Source: Scytalidium lignicola (Eukaryota; Ascomycota; Leotiomycetes). From it: a DNA stretch of 64,000 bases. The first letter of the stretch is position 1; each line of letters begins with the position of its first letter. A model generated the notes under the pieces. The model saw nothing but the letters and a program-made list of their open reading frames with translations. It made no database searches and had not been told where the DNA came from. The DNA is taken from positions 372,001-436,000 of the forward strand of contig NCSJ02000001.1 in NCBI GenBank assembly GCA_002812745.2, read 5' to 3'. Positions 23,209 to 36,762 of this stretch are shown piece by piece. The position numbers and the translations under genes were made by a program.

Positions 23209-24166
23209 TTACATAAGATATGCCTCTCCAATAACACGGCAAATTGCATCCGCCATCCCCTTCACCGCAGCGGCATGTCGTGGGATCTCGTGACCGCCAC
23301 CATGATCGTACAAGGTAGATCTGCGACCATCGCACAGACGATGCAGCAACAACTGCCGGGAGTATTCATCATCCTTGTGTCCAACGATATTGGCCGTCGG
23401 GATGCCGATGCGTAAGTGGTCGTGGTCCGGGTGGTACCGCCTCACCTTTGGCCCCCGAGCGTCAAAGGGGTTGCCACTGCAGATGATGATAGCGAACCGA
23501 AACAAAGCCTCTAAAGGCTCCGCCGGTCGCTTTTCGATGTGATGAAGCAGAAATGACGCGGCCAGAGATCCGCCCTGGGAGAAGCCCATTACGCCGTCGA
23601 AGGGCCCACATTCTTCGATGAGGTCGTAGATGAGTCCGTAGGCTATGTGGATGCTCTGCGGGGAGTCCCAGTCATAGTATGATAAGAACGGTCCGTCGTA
23701 GTACTTCTCCACCCCTGGGGTGAACGTGTTCTGTCAGCAACAGATCCGAGTGGCTGTTATTAATTGGATACCTTACTGCTTGATGCAGTAAGACGACAAG
23801 GGGCTGGCACTGTGTCGTCGACTCTGTGCCGTATTAATGATTGGATTCAAGCTCACCATTTCGGGGTTCAGTCTCAATCTCGCCGTCCACGAAAACAAAA
23901 TCGCAATCCGTATTAAGCTCAGTGGAGATGGATGCTCTGAGAACAGCTGTATCGGAGATAAGTTCGTGTCGGCGACTCCCCCCATTCTTAGGAATAAAGT
24001 TTGGTTTGTGCACGTTTACTCACCTGTCTGCGCCTCAAAGATCTGTAAGAGGGCCAAGAGATCTGTATTAGTAATCGCCATCATAGTTACTAATTTAATT
24101 GGTGAAGCTAAGGAATCAACATACTTGGGAGTTGGTCCCCATTCCGTGGAGACATAAGATCCGCAT
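23209..24166 (-). CDS. FSH/LovG-type serine hydrolase, candidate PKS-releasing thioesterase
   Basis: Four exons (24166-24125, 24042-24024, 23946-23857, 23714-23209) join in phase to 218 aa. The second exon is only 19 bp (IFEAQT) and its upstream intron carries a textbook TTACTAAT branch site. The fold is alpha/beta hydrolase of the FSH1 family: MRILCLHGMGTNSQ at the start, FVFVDGEIE, the nucleophile elbow GFSQGGS, then GHKDD and GGGHEIPR as likely acid and His regions. LovG, of this family, releases the lovastatin nonaketide from its HR-PKS. The gene is transcribed in the same direction as the PKS and is its nearest confident upstream neighbour, and the PKS lacks a release domain, so the same role is a good inference. 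No signal peptide is seen. Confidence 0.88.
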
Positions 24167-25874
24167 TTTAATTTGGAATTGTCGCTGTGGTATTTGGGTC
24201 TGGCTTCTGTCTACAACGGTTTAATTTATGGCCACTGAGACGACTTGGTCTCAGCCAATTTTAAGGGGCCAGCTTTTACAGTAAAGGGTGGGATACTGAT
24301 CACATATGCCCGCTCAGATGCCGCAGCATTCTAGAATGTAACACCTGGTAAGCCATGGTACTGTAGAGCGTATCTGGCGCCACTTCTGCTCGTAAATGTA
24401 CCTTACGTACACTGCGGTATATCGGCGATCCCAGACCAGGCCTCTGCCGTTGGCTTATGGATGAGCTATATAAATTAGTAACCAGCAAAGGTCTAACGTA
24501 ATTACCGGTCCCACCGGCCACCCAGTCCCACCGGCCACCAAAATCCACTGCAAAATTCGTCAAAACCACACCCTAGCAATCTCAACAACGACGTTATTAA
24601 ACATAATTAAAAGATTAAATTCAGTCATTTGCTCATTATCAAACAAGAGGATGAGTTTTGGTATAATTGATATTTGTAGTTATTGTTGTATGCTGAAATG
24701 GCCTTATATTTAAGGCTAATAACAAGTTTAACTATATTGTAAATACAGTAGTTTACAAATCCAATATCCTAATTATTAATATAAATCTAATTATAGATAT
24801 AATAAGTAACTACTTCTTAACATGTCGAGGCAAGGTGCTCATGTAGCCCTTCTCCAAAGGTGGGGTATGGCCGCGTCGGATGCACCAACACCTGAATACG
24901 CCTCTAGACCCGGAGGCGTGGTTCTGATGCAGTAGTCTGTTGCAGTCACCCTGCTTGAAAGACCTGTGGGCCAGTCATGGTGTCCCGCAGACTGGACAGG
25001 TATGATGGAGATACCGCAGTATCGTTTTATTCCCATCAAGAGTGCTGGAACTCCTATTTGCGAATCGAGGTTGGTTGGTTCTCTTAGTGCTTAGTCAGGT
25101 GGCGTGCTTCCTTTCCAAATCTGGCACTCTAGCACTGTCGACGGGATGTGACCGTCCTTACAAACCTATTACTATTTTATTAATCCTATCAAGGAAAACA
25201 GTACGCCATCCACGATCCAGTGGTGCCGTTCATGACCGGGGAGATTTCCTAATGTTGGTAGATCGGCCGGTACAATTTCGATTAAAACCCAAAAATTTAC
25301 GCAGGCTAATAATCTATAGGGACACCGAACTGTCTGGCCACGAATAAGGCTATTTTTGTATATTACCAAACTACGAAATATAGCGGGCGTCGCAGTTATC
25401 AACTGATTGCATATCTCAGGTGGGAAAAAGCAGGCCATGTTAGATCCCCGTAAACAAACAGTGCCCCCGGAGAGAAACGCTAGTCCTGGGGTTTTAGGAG
25501 AATCAAAGCTTGCGGTCATTCTCATTTGAAGTCACACCCCGTCTGTGTGTTGTAAGCACTAAGCCCGTTCCCAATCAACTCCTAGCTTTATGGATGATGA
25601 CATGGAACAAGGCTTAGGCCGTGCCCGGATGGACGGGAAAATACGAAGTGAGATGTACATGTACTGTACCGCTGACAGAGAGAACAGCTGATGTCAGATC
25701 GGTGCCAGCGTGTGATAGCTATGTAGCTTAGAGAATCACAGACTTACTGAGCGTAAACTAACCTCTCAGTTTAAAGCCCATTATATTTCCAGCTCATTAC
25801 CTTGGGGCATGACTATTATCAATTGTGTCATTCTGTGACAGAAATATATTCGTATTTACCATATATTGTTAACC
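24167..25874. other. 1.7-kb divergent intergenic region inside the cluster
   Basis: It separates the hydrolase (leftward) from the second oxygenase (rightward) and is likely to hold both promoters. 24580-24830 is strongly AT-rich. At 24507-24540 the word CCACCGGCCACC is repeated. I see no coding exon and no cysteine-rich regulator. Confidence 0.45.
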
Positions 25875-27075
25875 ATGTCTCAGCCATCTACAGACAACTA
25901 CTGGCCAGAACCTTTTCCCGCAGACGCCAGAGTAATTGAGCTTGAGCGTATATCTTTAGCAAAGCTGATCGATCATGATCCTGAAGAGTCTGCCCGTCTT
26001 TTCAGCATATGCACTAACCTTGGTTTCTGTTACCTGGATCTAACAACCCACGAAAAGGGGCTAGAGTTGATCAATGATGCACACATTCTCCATGATATTT
26101 CAAAGCCCATTTTCTTAGATACCCCTATGAATGTGAAGAACGAATTTAAAACTCGTTCTGCTGGGCGTCTTGATACGGGGTGAGTCTCCTCCCAATCTTT
26201 TAGGTAATATGCAATAACCCACGCTAATATACAATCCAGATACCGTGAGCTTGGAGTAGACAAGGAGGGTATCCCTAATCGAGTCGAGATTCTAAATGTA
26301 AGAGATCCATAAAGAGTCCATTGAAATTATTTCGCTGATGGCAAAAATATAGATCTCTCAAACCGGACTCTTCTCTGGAACGGAGAAATATGACCTGCCT
26401 GACTGGTTGAGAGGCCACGAAACTCTTTTCCGAAGCACAATCCGCACTGCCAACTTAATCCACAACGTGATCCTATCAGTTCTTGAAAAGCAACTCCAAC
26501 TCCCCATCGGTGCATTCACATCCATCCACAAACTTACCGACCGTTCTGAAGCATTTCTACGTCTTCTTCGCTATCCAGCTCACAATAAAGATCGTCCTAA
26601 GGGAGTTCCATTGACCCCAGCACACCGTGATTGCGTTAGTGTTGCTCTGCTATTCAACTGGATTGGGGGTTTCCAAATCACCAACTCCACCGCAAACATC
26701 GACCACACAGCAGATGAACCAGAAGATAGCTGGCATTTCATCCCTCCAAAGCCAGGACACGTCATTGTGAACCTTGGTGATGCCCTAACTATCTTCACCA
26801 ACGGCCTTCTGAAGTCCGGTAAGCACCGTGTTGTCGCTCCACCAGGAAAACAAGCCGAGTTTGATCGGTATTGTGTACTTTTGTCAGCGCGTCCACAGGA
26901 AAGCACACCCATGCGGACATTTGATAGCCCGTTGATTCCACGGGGTGAGTATTTGAAGGGTGATACTATGTCTGTTAAAGAGTGGTCAGTGTACGAGGTG
27001 CTCAAGACGGTAAATAAGATGAGAAGACAGAATGGTCAACCCCTGGACGAGAACCAGGAGAGTAAAGTTGCTTAA
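25875..27075 (+). CDS. Isopenicillin-N-synthase-like 2OG-Fe(II) oxygenase
   Basis: Three exons (25875-26179, 26240-26297, 26353-27075) give 361 aa in phase. The N-terminal DIOX_N region (VIELERISLAKLIDHDPEES, LGFCYLDL) precedes a core with LLRYPAH, the metal pair in TPAHRDCVSVALLF (near residue 212), GDALTIFTNGLLKSGKHRVV (distal His near 279) and LLSARP, where the 2OG-binding Arg normally lies. Enzymes of this class hydroxylate, desaturate or cyclise small molecules and are standard tailoring enzymes in fungal clusters. It is of a different family from the oxygenase at 13 kb. It converges on the giant DUF3638 gene with 177 bp between stops, which probably marks the cluster edge. Confidence 0.9.
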
Positions 27076-27252
27076 AATATAAGAACAGAAATGCACGTTG
27101 TTATCAAATTTAACGTTATATATTGCTGCTGTATTAAGGCTTTGAACTAGATGTACTTCTTAACAAGTAGAAAAGTGAAATCTCCGAATATTACTGATTG
27201 GCATTTAACATTTGAGATATGCATGGGGTTTATAATACAAGAGCAGCTTATA

Positions 27253-30200
27253 TTACGAGTTTTCTTTTTGAAATTCTTCTTCCCTGATTAATTGTCCATT
27301 CAAGATCTTACCAAAATGAGAGCTTTTAAAACTCTGTCCCTTTCTCCTTACTGTCATAATTGTGCGTACAAAATCCACTGGGCTAGTTGTGAATTTTGTT
27401 GTTCGGAACGCTGGAGGTTCCGTATTTCCTTTGCTAGAACGAAGTATAAAACCATCGCATCCAACCTCGACTCCATCATCTGGAGGGCGAGAGCAAAGTC
27501 CTAGGAAGCGGCACAATGATTCATATTCTTCGAAATTCTTTAAGTATAGTTGTCCAGCGAATAAGTTGAGCTGTCTGCTGATATCAGAACTCGGCATAGC
27601 TTGAGGTAGAGTAGAAACGGTGCAGAAGGCAAGATCTTCTAATGACCTCACAGTAACGCTAGATTGTGCTGAATATGTGTGCAAGGATACAACTTTTGAT
27701 GCTCGGATAAAAGGGAGTAACTTCTGTGCTTCGTATGGGCTTATCACTATACAATCGAGAGTACTTTCCCCCCTGCAAATCAAGATCCAATGGACAGGCC
27801 GCAAGAAATGATCCAAGAGTCCACCATCAGGCTTGATGGAGTTAGCAAAGTCTTTTGTGACGAGTAGATCATGAGGCCACGCTGTTGACTCGTAGTGACT
27901 GGATGCTCTAGTTCTTTGGAAGGTTTCAAAAGCTGGCTGAAAGGCTTCTGAGGTGCGATTGAGAATCCCTTCTTTGACTAACCGGTATACATCTGCATGA
28001 ACACCATGTTCTAGTGGTACGGAAGGCAGTGGGAGTTCAACTTGCTGTTCACGTTCATTTTCTGGCGACAGTTCGCGCTCCTGCTCTTCATGCAACGCTG
28101 CTGTATTGAAGGTTGTGATCTCAAACGCTTGACACTTTGTTCGGATTGCATCAAGTTGCTTCCTACATGTAGAAAGCAGCTCATCTGTCATACTTTCTAA
28201 CAGGAGCTGTTCTTCGTAATTTCTATATTCTGCCCCGTATCTCTGTTGGAGGCTCTGGGCCTCTGGTTCCAGAAGGATGTCAACTAACTCTCCAGAGAGA
28301 CCCTGGGTATCCGCGCGTGATCTTGAATACACTGCTTGACGACGCTGATGTCGTACACCTTGTGTGGCCCATAATGGCACACTCTTTTTTGTATAAACAA
28401 TTGTCTCTGCAATACACCATTTCAACACATCGGCCACCTGAATAGGATCGTTGATATTGCCGCTAGATTCGCGAATCTTACGCTGGACCTCCATCGAAGC
28501 ACAGAATACGACAGACTGCCCTTTGCCAAGTTTCCGCATACGCATACAAGCTATTAATAGTTAGCAACACCAAAAAACAAAAAATTAAAATCACGGGAGG
28601 AAACAATACCCTGAACAAGTCGATCCTTAGTAAGCCTAGGCCCCAATGTCACAATAGCTCGATAGTCACTTGGCATCTTGAGGTCCGTTCCTCTTGTATG
28701 AGACTCGTCGAGGTATACTAGGCACTGGTCCATCTGCTTTGAAAAGGGCGATATCAGGAGGGATTCCTTTGTTCCATCCCGGCTTAAAACAGATAACTCA
28801 TTCTGACAATCGAAAAAAATTGCAGCCTGAGCATTAGATTCTTGAATCTGGGAAAGCCACTTCCTTACCACTTCCTCATTCTGCAGCTCCAAAACCTGTG
28901 CACCGACGTCTAGGATAACACGAACTGGAGGGTTCAGTTTTAAAGCAACGTTTAACAATTCTCCTGCGTCAAGAATCCCCGTAGGAGAAATATGGCTTGT
29001 GTCCACAAAGGAATTCTCAGGTTGTAATAGACAGTCCAGCACAGCGGCGTTGGTAGAAAGTTGTGGAGGTAGATCACACTGTCTAATAGATGAAGGCAAG
29101 ATGTATCTGCTATCATTTGTTCCACTGAACCCAGTGGTTGGATGTTCTTTCTCTGCTGCAATATCCCAGCCAGATGAGGAAAGTTTCTGAGGGAACTCCT
29201 TCATCTCTGTCGGGAAGACGATTGTTGATAGGTAGAAATTGATCACGCTTCTCGCGAACCGCAGTGGTGGAAATACTTCCCGGCAACATTGCTCCGAGTT
29301 GCTTAAGTTGATGCTAGTCAACGCTTTGAATGTTGAAGGCAATGCTGGAGAGTCGTGAACCCACTTCTCGTACTCTTCGCCGGCATGATCGAACTGAAGT
29401 AATGCTTCAAAACTAGAAAGTATTTGTTCATTTGAGAGACCACCATAGTAGTACGAAAGACAAGTCAAGACAAGAGTGGTATCAGGATGACTAAACTCAG
29501 AGCGTGCTGTTGGGCTGTCCTTCGCATGATAGGGAACAGCCAGCATCGTCCGCGAGAGATCAAGTCCATAGTTGACACGCCAGCGCTTTTGTTCAAATGC
29601 AAACGCTAGAATTCCACCACCAAACAAACCCCTTAGAAGAAGAAGAGCATTTCTTCTCAATTCAGAACCATCTGAAGCTTCATCTAAAGACATGATCGTG
29701 GTTGTATCCAGATCTCGATCTGTGAGGAGTCTAAGCAATGTTTTCCGAGCCTGCAAAGAAAAGAAGCACACAGGTACTCCAGCAAGACCATTTTCGCATA
29801 ATATGCTCGCAGTGTGCAGTAATAATTCTTCGCCTACTGATGTCTGAAGAATCCGAATCCTAGGGAAACCACCAGGCTGAGGAGGCACTACTTCCAATCC
29901 ATCGGGATATTGAATTTGGAACTGGTGAGCAATCTCACTCAAACACCATAACACATGCTGAACAATGGTCCAACGATCTGGACCAAACTCAATGCCGCGC
30001 TGAGTGCCAACGGTATAAATCAGTTCAAACCGTGTGCTCAGTATCTCGTCACTCTCATCTAGAATATCCCGAGAATTTCTACGCAGCCAATCTTGCGTCC
30101 GAATCATGACGTTACCAAACGCGGTATCTCCGGCATGCAGCCTCTCAAGTCCTAGTAATTCAAACGATAGTATGTGTTCTGGTTGAAGAAGGAGAATTCC

Positions 30201-33200
30201 CCCGAGTTCCATACAATTTTTATACATAGTGTGGATTTGATCCGCTTGGTGTACGTCCAACCTTAGAGATCGGGACACTGGCATGTGAAATATACGTCTG
30301 TTCAACATATCACCAAGTTTTTTTACTAGTAAATGAAACATTTGGGTCAGTAGAGGTTTCAGAACAATGACTCTGACAAGCTTCGTTCTGTCTGCAAGAG
30401 CAGCAGCAACTATAGGGACAATGACGGATGACTTGCCCAATCCCATATTGAGCTGTAAAACGGAGTTCTCCCCTGAGGATGGCGACATCATTTCTCGCGA
30501 GATTTGGGCCTGGTCACGCCGGATCAAGATATTGTTCTCGACTTCTAGAAGCAGCCATTCGGGATGATGCAAAGGGTCCCAGTCTTGGTGGCCCGGATTT
30601 TGGAGTTCGCTCAAGAGATCAGTCCTGTTCTCTGAAGTTGTCAGAAGACGTTCGGCTCGTTGAAGTGCCGTAAGAGAAATGCCGTACTGTAGAAAAGCGT
30701 CTTTCCAATCATCGGGAACATATTTCACTTTATCACTTGCTAAGTAGGAGAGGATTGAAGTTGGAGGTAGACGCGGTATCATCTGCGCCGTGCACACAAG
30801 AGGACATATGCTCGCCCTAAGACGACTACATATGAGATTGTACAAGCATTCTACACGCTCTCTTGCTTGCGTCATGTTTGACTCCAACAATGCTATAAAT
30901 TCCAATGGTAGGTTCAACATAATAGTTGTATCTTCATTCAGTGCTTGAAAACTCTTTTGCAAGTCCTCTACATAGAGTCTCTCGTAATCAGTTGAAGAAT
31001 GGGAAGAAACGTGAGTTAAAACCTCTCTGAGCTTGGTTCGATCCGTATTTTCTCTAGCCTCTCCAACAGGCCATTGATCAAATACTTGCTCCTCATCTGG
31101 TGGCAAATGTGGAGCGGGAATTCTAATAAGATCATCGAAACTCAAATATTTCTGTTTCGGAACATATCCGTCCACAGGTGAAGTAAAGGAGTAATGTTTT
31201 AAGTTTTGATTTATAGAAGTCGTAGCGCTTAAGGTATTCTGTACATTGTTGATAAATTTCTGGAATTGGGAGTTGCGATACCAACTCTGGAAACAGATAT
31301 TTGCACTTTCAATGGCCTGTTGGACCAAAATGTATGTGCTGTAGCTGGTATTCCCTGGCTTAGAGAGAGTGGCTGTAGGCCATTGTGATTCAAGTTCCTC
31401 TACGAACAACTTGATCTGTTTTTCCTTTGCATCTTGGTATTCCTTCCTTCGACGATCATCGGCATCATCCAGATCCTCGTAAGGAAAGGCATCTAAGTGA
31501 GACTCAGGGCACTCCTCAAACTGTCGGGTATGTCGTTTCATCATGCTGACAAGCTTCTGCTGCACCGGCCGATAACCTTCCTTCAACTGAAATTCTAAAT
31601 CTCTAGGTGCCTGTATTGTTCGAAGCTCAGGGATAGTCGCGAACGCAAGGAGGGTATGGACAAGCTCTTGCTTGGCATATTGAGAGTATGACAAAGTAGA
31701 AAGTAGAACCATAATCTTATGTTTATCTCTCGTAGAAATACTAGAGGAGAGGAAGGTGTGAAGAGTGCACCAGTAATCTGGGAAGATCTTAGCAGGTTTG
31801 TCGAGCCAGAGCAGGTCAAGGCCTACTATCAGGTCATTTTCGATGATAGGACCCTGGATGATCTTTCCCCACGATTCGATCTCAAAAAGCAATTTCGGGC
31901 ATGGCGAAAGGCGTGTAGACCATTCATCAACGAGTTTTGCGGTGTAGCAGGTCTGTAACTCCCGGTCACTATTAATAACATGATCTCGGGAAGCATAGAC
32001 TATGTCATAGTCTATAGTGAAATCCTCTGCACCAAACCCATGTACTCGGAATGCTGAATCACGAATGTTAGCCCTTTTGTGTAAGAAGGATTCACCCCGA
32101 GAATCAAGGTCGTGAAATGGTTCGGGGCGTTCTTGGAACACTTGCAGAGATTCGGCATGGGAAAATACCAACTCCACTTGTCTGTGGAATGCAGGATGTT
32201 GCGATAGTGGAGAGAGATTCAGCCAATCTACTTGTTGCATCACTTGTAGATGATTTGGGTAATATTCACGGTTAGGAGTCAACATCGTAAGTTGCCCTAG
32301 AAGCTCAATATCGACGGGATCAAGATGAATAAATGAGAACGTAGCTGCACCAGCAAGACCATGTAGTGCCTCTTCGGTTCCCGTCCTACCTGTAAGTTGA
32401 TCGACCAAGCAATGGGAGGTCAGTGCATGGAGATATAATCTGAAGAGCCTACTCTGAAGGCTCCCATTGTCGATGAGTCGTCCAAGTTGGTTATCAATAC
32501 GGTAAGAATGATACCTGACTTGGGGGACCGAACTTGTATCAATTGTAACCTGTACGTGATACCTTTCCGGTACGAATCTTACCTTTCCATATGGGACAAT
32601 AACCATCCGCGCTGGTCCTGTAAATTCACGCAAGACAAGTTTATTCACTAATCCGGTAAATGTTCCAAAACATTGCTGCTTGTCTACTACCATGTTTCGG
32701 AACTGCTTAGACTCAAGCAAACATTTCTCTCGATCTTTGAGAAGAAAGTCAAGCTTCAAGCGTGGCAAGTGAATGTGCAATACTTTCGTTTTCTTGTTCA
32801 TTGTAATTCGAATATTCGTTGCCTGTTCTATAGGACTCAATACCTGTGAAATGATCGTGGCTGTAGGGCTGCGGACATCCACCAGTTCCTCAGTTGCTTT
32901 CCTCAGGATATACTTTTCTTGTTCACCAACCAGCATCTGCCAGTTATCAGGAGAAAAGGTCCAAGCAGACCTCAACGGCCGCCACTCAATTAAGCCGGTA
33001 TTAACATCAAGCCAGTGTATGTAACCTTCTACAAGAGAACTTGGAAAGTCACCTTTCAAAAAGTGCTCGGGAAGTAGCTCACAGATCTGCCTATTCTTCC
33101 GGGTTCGTATGATGAGTTCCGGTCCATACATCGCAAAATGAACCTATAATCGCTTAGCACACGAACGCCACCGTCTATCTTAATATACGTTGGCAAGTCT

Positions 33201-36200
33201 AGAATTACCTGATGGCCACATATTTCACTCCGTGCTTCACAAACCATTCCGCCCATGGTGGACGGGATAATATCTAAGACTTTCTGTTGAGATAGTGAAA
33301 TTAGCTGTATGACTTTTAAATTCGTCAGTTTCAAATCAGTTGTGAGATTACCTGTCCAAATAGTCGGCGATAGGTAGCATGCTCTTCATACGATCGAGGT
33401 AATCTGGTTAAGGGGGCTCCATTGACCAGAAGTTGACCATCCAATATATTATAGTGGACCATCATTGGCTGGTAATCATCTTCACTGGACGTCCGAGTTA
33501 CTAGCCATCTTTGGTTTGGACAGTCTACAGCACTCCAGCCTGTTCCTGGTTGATAGCCTTTCCATATATTATGAACGGTTGTGTCGAGGCCATCTCGACT
33601 TGCTAAAACCCCCCTTCGAATCTCCGACTCTAGGCTGTGAGACAGCCTCCAGTATTGTTGAAATAAGGTTATGATGTGGTGCGGTAAGCCGTCGATTACA
33701 GCAGGGCAGCGATCGTGGACTACAATGCAACATTCCGTAACTATTGCAACATCCTCATCCAATCTCAAGATCCTTGATAAGTAATGCTCATCAACATCAA
33801 ACGTAGCATGACAGGTCAATGCCATTTCCAGCACTCGCAAGTTTAAGGCTTCCAACTCTGTACCTTGTGCTTTTGCGTGCAGACTACGTACATCTCGAGT
33901 CCAATGTAGCGCAATATTCCGTGCTCGTCGTAAGAAGAGAAGACACCGGTTCTGAACCACGTCCCAACTGGACATAGAGAGCAGTCTAGCTGCAAGAACA
34001 ACAAACGTGCGTAGCGCAGTAGCACCTTGCCAGTTTCCTTCAACAGTCCCCACAGCTTCTTCCAAAACAGAAAGGAGTGCTATCCCGAACTCCTGCTCCT
34101 CTAAATCTACATGCGACTCTCGACAAACCATATTATTCCCGGACCGGCCTACTTGCCAAGCTGCCTGAGTCACTAACATGTATGTCTCCTCGTGATGGAA
34201 GTTGAGGATACGATGGGCTAGCTCTCGGGCTATGTTGCGCCACTGAAGCAGATCACCAGACCTCAGAGTAGTGAAGTGATAGAACTCATGGAGGTTTAGA
34301 GATTTCGGACACTCAGATTGCTTTGCAAGGACCTCGTTAGATGTGTGTGTAGTTTTGTTCAAAGCAAACTGCAATTTTTCAAGAGGCCCCTTAGGGAGCT
34401 GAAGAGTACACGTCCGACGTACGTCGCATCGATTTGGGTTTTCAGTCCACCTTCCTAACTTTGCATCAAACATCGCATAGCACAGGCCATTGTTAACACA
34501 TATGTTTTCCTGAGTTGCTTGAGGAATTGATTTAGTCCCATAGTGAGCCCTAGTGAATGGCTTCGCAGCGGATGCAATTCCGATTCTTGCAGATCTAGAA
34601 CAGACATAGTGGCTTAATCCATCCACCTGCTGCATACGATAAATCTTGTTCTGTTGTACTACGCTAAAACAAAATGAAAAGTTGCTAGGGGAGAAAGTAT
34701 CCACAAGGAGGCTGTAGGTTATATCTCGCCACTTGGATATCGGCGTGGGCACGTCAAGTTCAAAAACTGCAGACTTTGTCTCATATTCTCCCTGAGGAAG
34801 AGGCCACTCGTGCACTGTAATGTGCATATTTTTAGCAGTTGACTTCAACCGGCACTTTTGGCACCAAGAAATATGACGAGAAACCTTGCTACGTTTCTTC
34901 ACAACCCCATATTCACAGTTCATATCATTAGATTCTCGGATCAGTCGATTATACTCCTCACGTTTCACCCTGAGCTCTTCCTTCTTATTTTCTCGTTCGA
35001 CCTGTGCTTCTGCCTCAATTTTCGCTCGTAGTTGCTGATGGTGAGGGGATATTTCATAATATTTTACAGCAAAACTTTGATAAAAATTATTATCTTCGAA
35101 GATAAAACTAGAGTTTAATCTAGAAGTATTTCTTATCTCGAGATACTCCTCAATACGAGCGAGCCGTTCCATTTGCTCTCTCTTTGGCAATAATAAAGGA
35201 TCAAATAGTGATGGGGGAAACCCTGGTTTGTAATCACGTAATAGTCCTTCATGATGGACGGCACATTTATCCAAAGCAACCCATAGATCCATTGTTGTAA
35301 GAAACATCAAAGACATGTCTTCCGGGCTCCCCGCGTATGTAGAAGTGGCCGTAGTAGTGTAGTGCAGAATTAAGTCCGCGATTATACTACAGCTAGACTG
35401 AGAAGATAGATGCATTTTTAACCAGGTATTAAGTTGGCCTTCTACCCAGAGTTCGAGATCTACCAGGGCCAGACGAGCAGCAGGATCACCTCCTGGTATC
35501 ACAAACGCGGTCTCTGGGAAGACTGAAGGACTCTGCTCAATGCGCTGAGCACACCGAGGTTTAAAATCACAATGATGTGATAGAAATGTTTCGCGTCCTG
35601 CTATGGAGTTGAGATATGGCTGTAGAATATGAAGACTCAACGAAGTATCGGAGAAGGAGAGCTCACAAGAGTCCCGCGCTTTTTGTGTTCCAAAGAGGCC
35701 CGGACTCTGCTCTAACGCGTCCCATCTATCTGCCAGTTCCCGATGGGTAGCTTCAACAGTTTGGTGCACATATTGCATCCACGATGGGTCACCCTCTATC
35801 GCAAGCTTTAACGTTCGCTGGCTAATCTTTGCTGCCATAACATAAAGGAGATCGCTTGGTAGGCTAGCAACTAAGGCACGCTCGAGAACCTTAGCCATAA
35901 AAAAATCATGAAGGATTTATACCGTTCATGCATATCAGCTGCTCCCTCTGTCATGAGAGTAGTCTGAAGCGCTACTCGGAGCAAGAGCCAGAGTGGTGAT
36001 CGACGCCATGGTGTTTTTGCATCTTTCCAGATGATATCGTCACGAGTACGCTTGTGGATACGGATAATATCGACAGGTCTGCCAACACCTCGTAGGATAC
36101 CAATAAGGAACTCGGTAACAAATTTTGGGTGGATCGAGTCTCTGATCTCAATAGACTTAGACCGTGCCTTCTGGGCGACCGGCCAGGCTTCCTCTGGCGT

Positions 36201-36762
36201 ATTGATATCTAACTGTGTTAGAAGCTGTGCAAATGCTTCGCGAAAAGTGTAATCCTCTATCTTGTCTTTGCCCACTGCAATTGCTGGGCCAGGAAAACAC
36301 CGCTGCAGTCGACCCGCCTGCATAACTGAGACTGTGGTGGGTGAAAGTTCGAATGATTCGAATGAGAAGTGCTCTGACATTTTGCGAACGATGAGACCAG
36401 CGTTCTGAGCACGCACATGAAAAGCAAGGACATCTATTCCCTTTAAGTTATTATATGAGAACCAGAATTCTATACATAAACTCACCTTTATCGACCATCA
36501 ATTTTAGGGATTCTTCAACTCCCTCCAGTGTCATGTCCCCAAACATGTCCCTAATTTCACGCATTTTACGAAGCGTTTTGGCGCAAACGGCCCATCTCCA
36601 ATACTCGTCGGGCAGTGTGTGACCTTGGAACGACTTTAATGCATCTTCGCACTCTTTCAGCAAACAGTAGTCCTGCTTCACATCGCTATCATCCTTATGG
36701 GGTAGTTTTGGTGGTAGGAAGACATGATTGATAATGTAATACAAACTCTGGATATGGTCCAT
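27253..36762 (-). CDS. Giant DUF6606/DUF3638/DUF3645 protein (one homopolymer frameshift)
   Basis: Five exons (36762-36486, 36433-33352, 33283-33209, 33143-28610, 28550-27253) give about 3088 aa if one base is restored in the A7 run at 35899-35905. The other junctions are in phase. The N terminus (YIINHVFLPPKLP) is DUF6606. DUF3638 carries a P-loop-like QLNMGLGKSSVIVP near residue 2046 and a DESDE box near 2174. DUF3645 (YHAKDSPTARSEFSHPD) follows near 2350. The family is widespread in fungi and often labelled ubiquitinyl hydrolase, but no biochemical role is established to my knowledge. In relatives the loop usually reads GEGK; here it is GLGK. A Lys/Glu/Arg-rich predicted coiled coil lies around 34930-35040. 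A start 16 codons upstream (36810) is possible; I chose 36762 because conserved sequence starts there. Confidence 0.88.
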
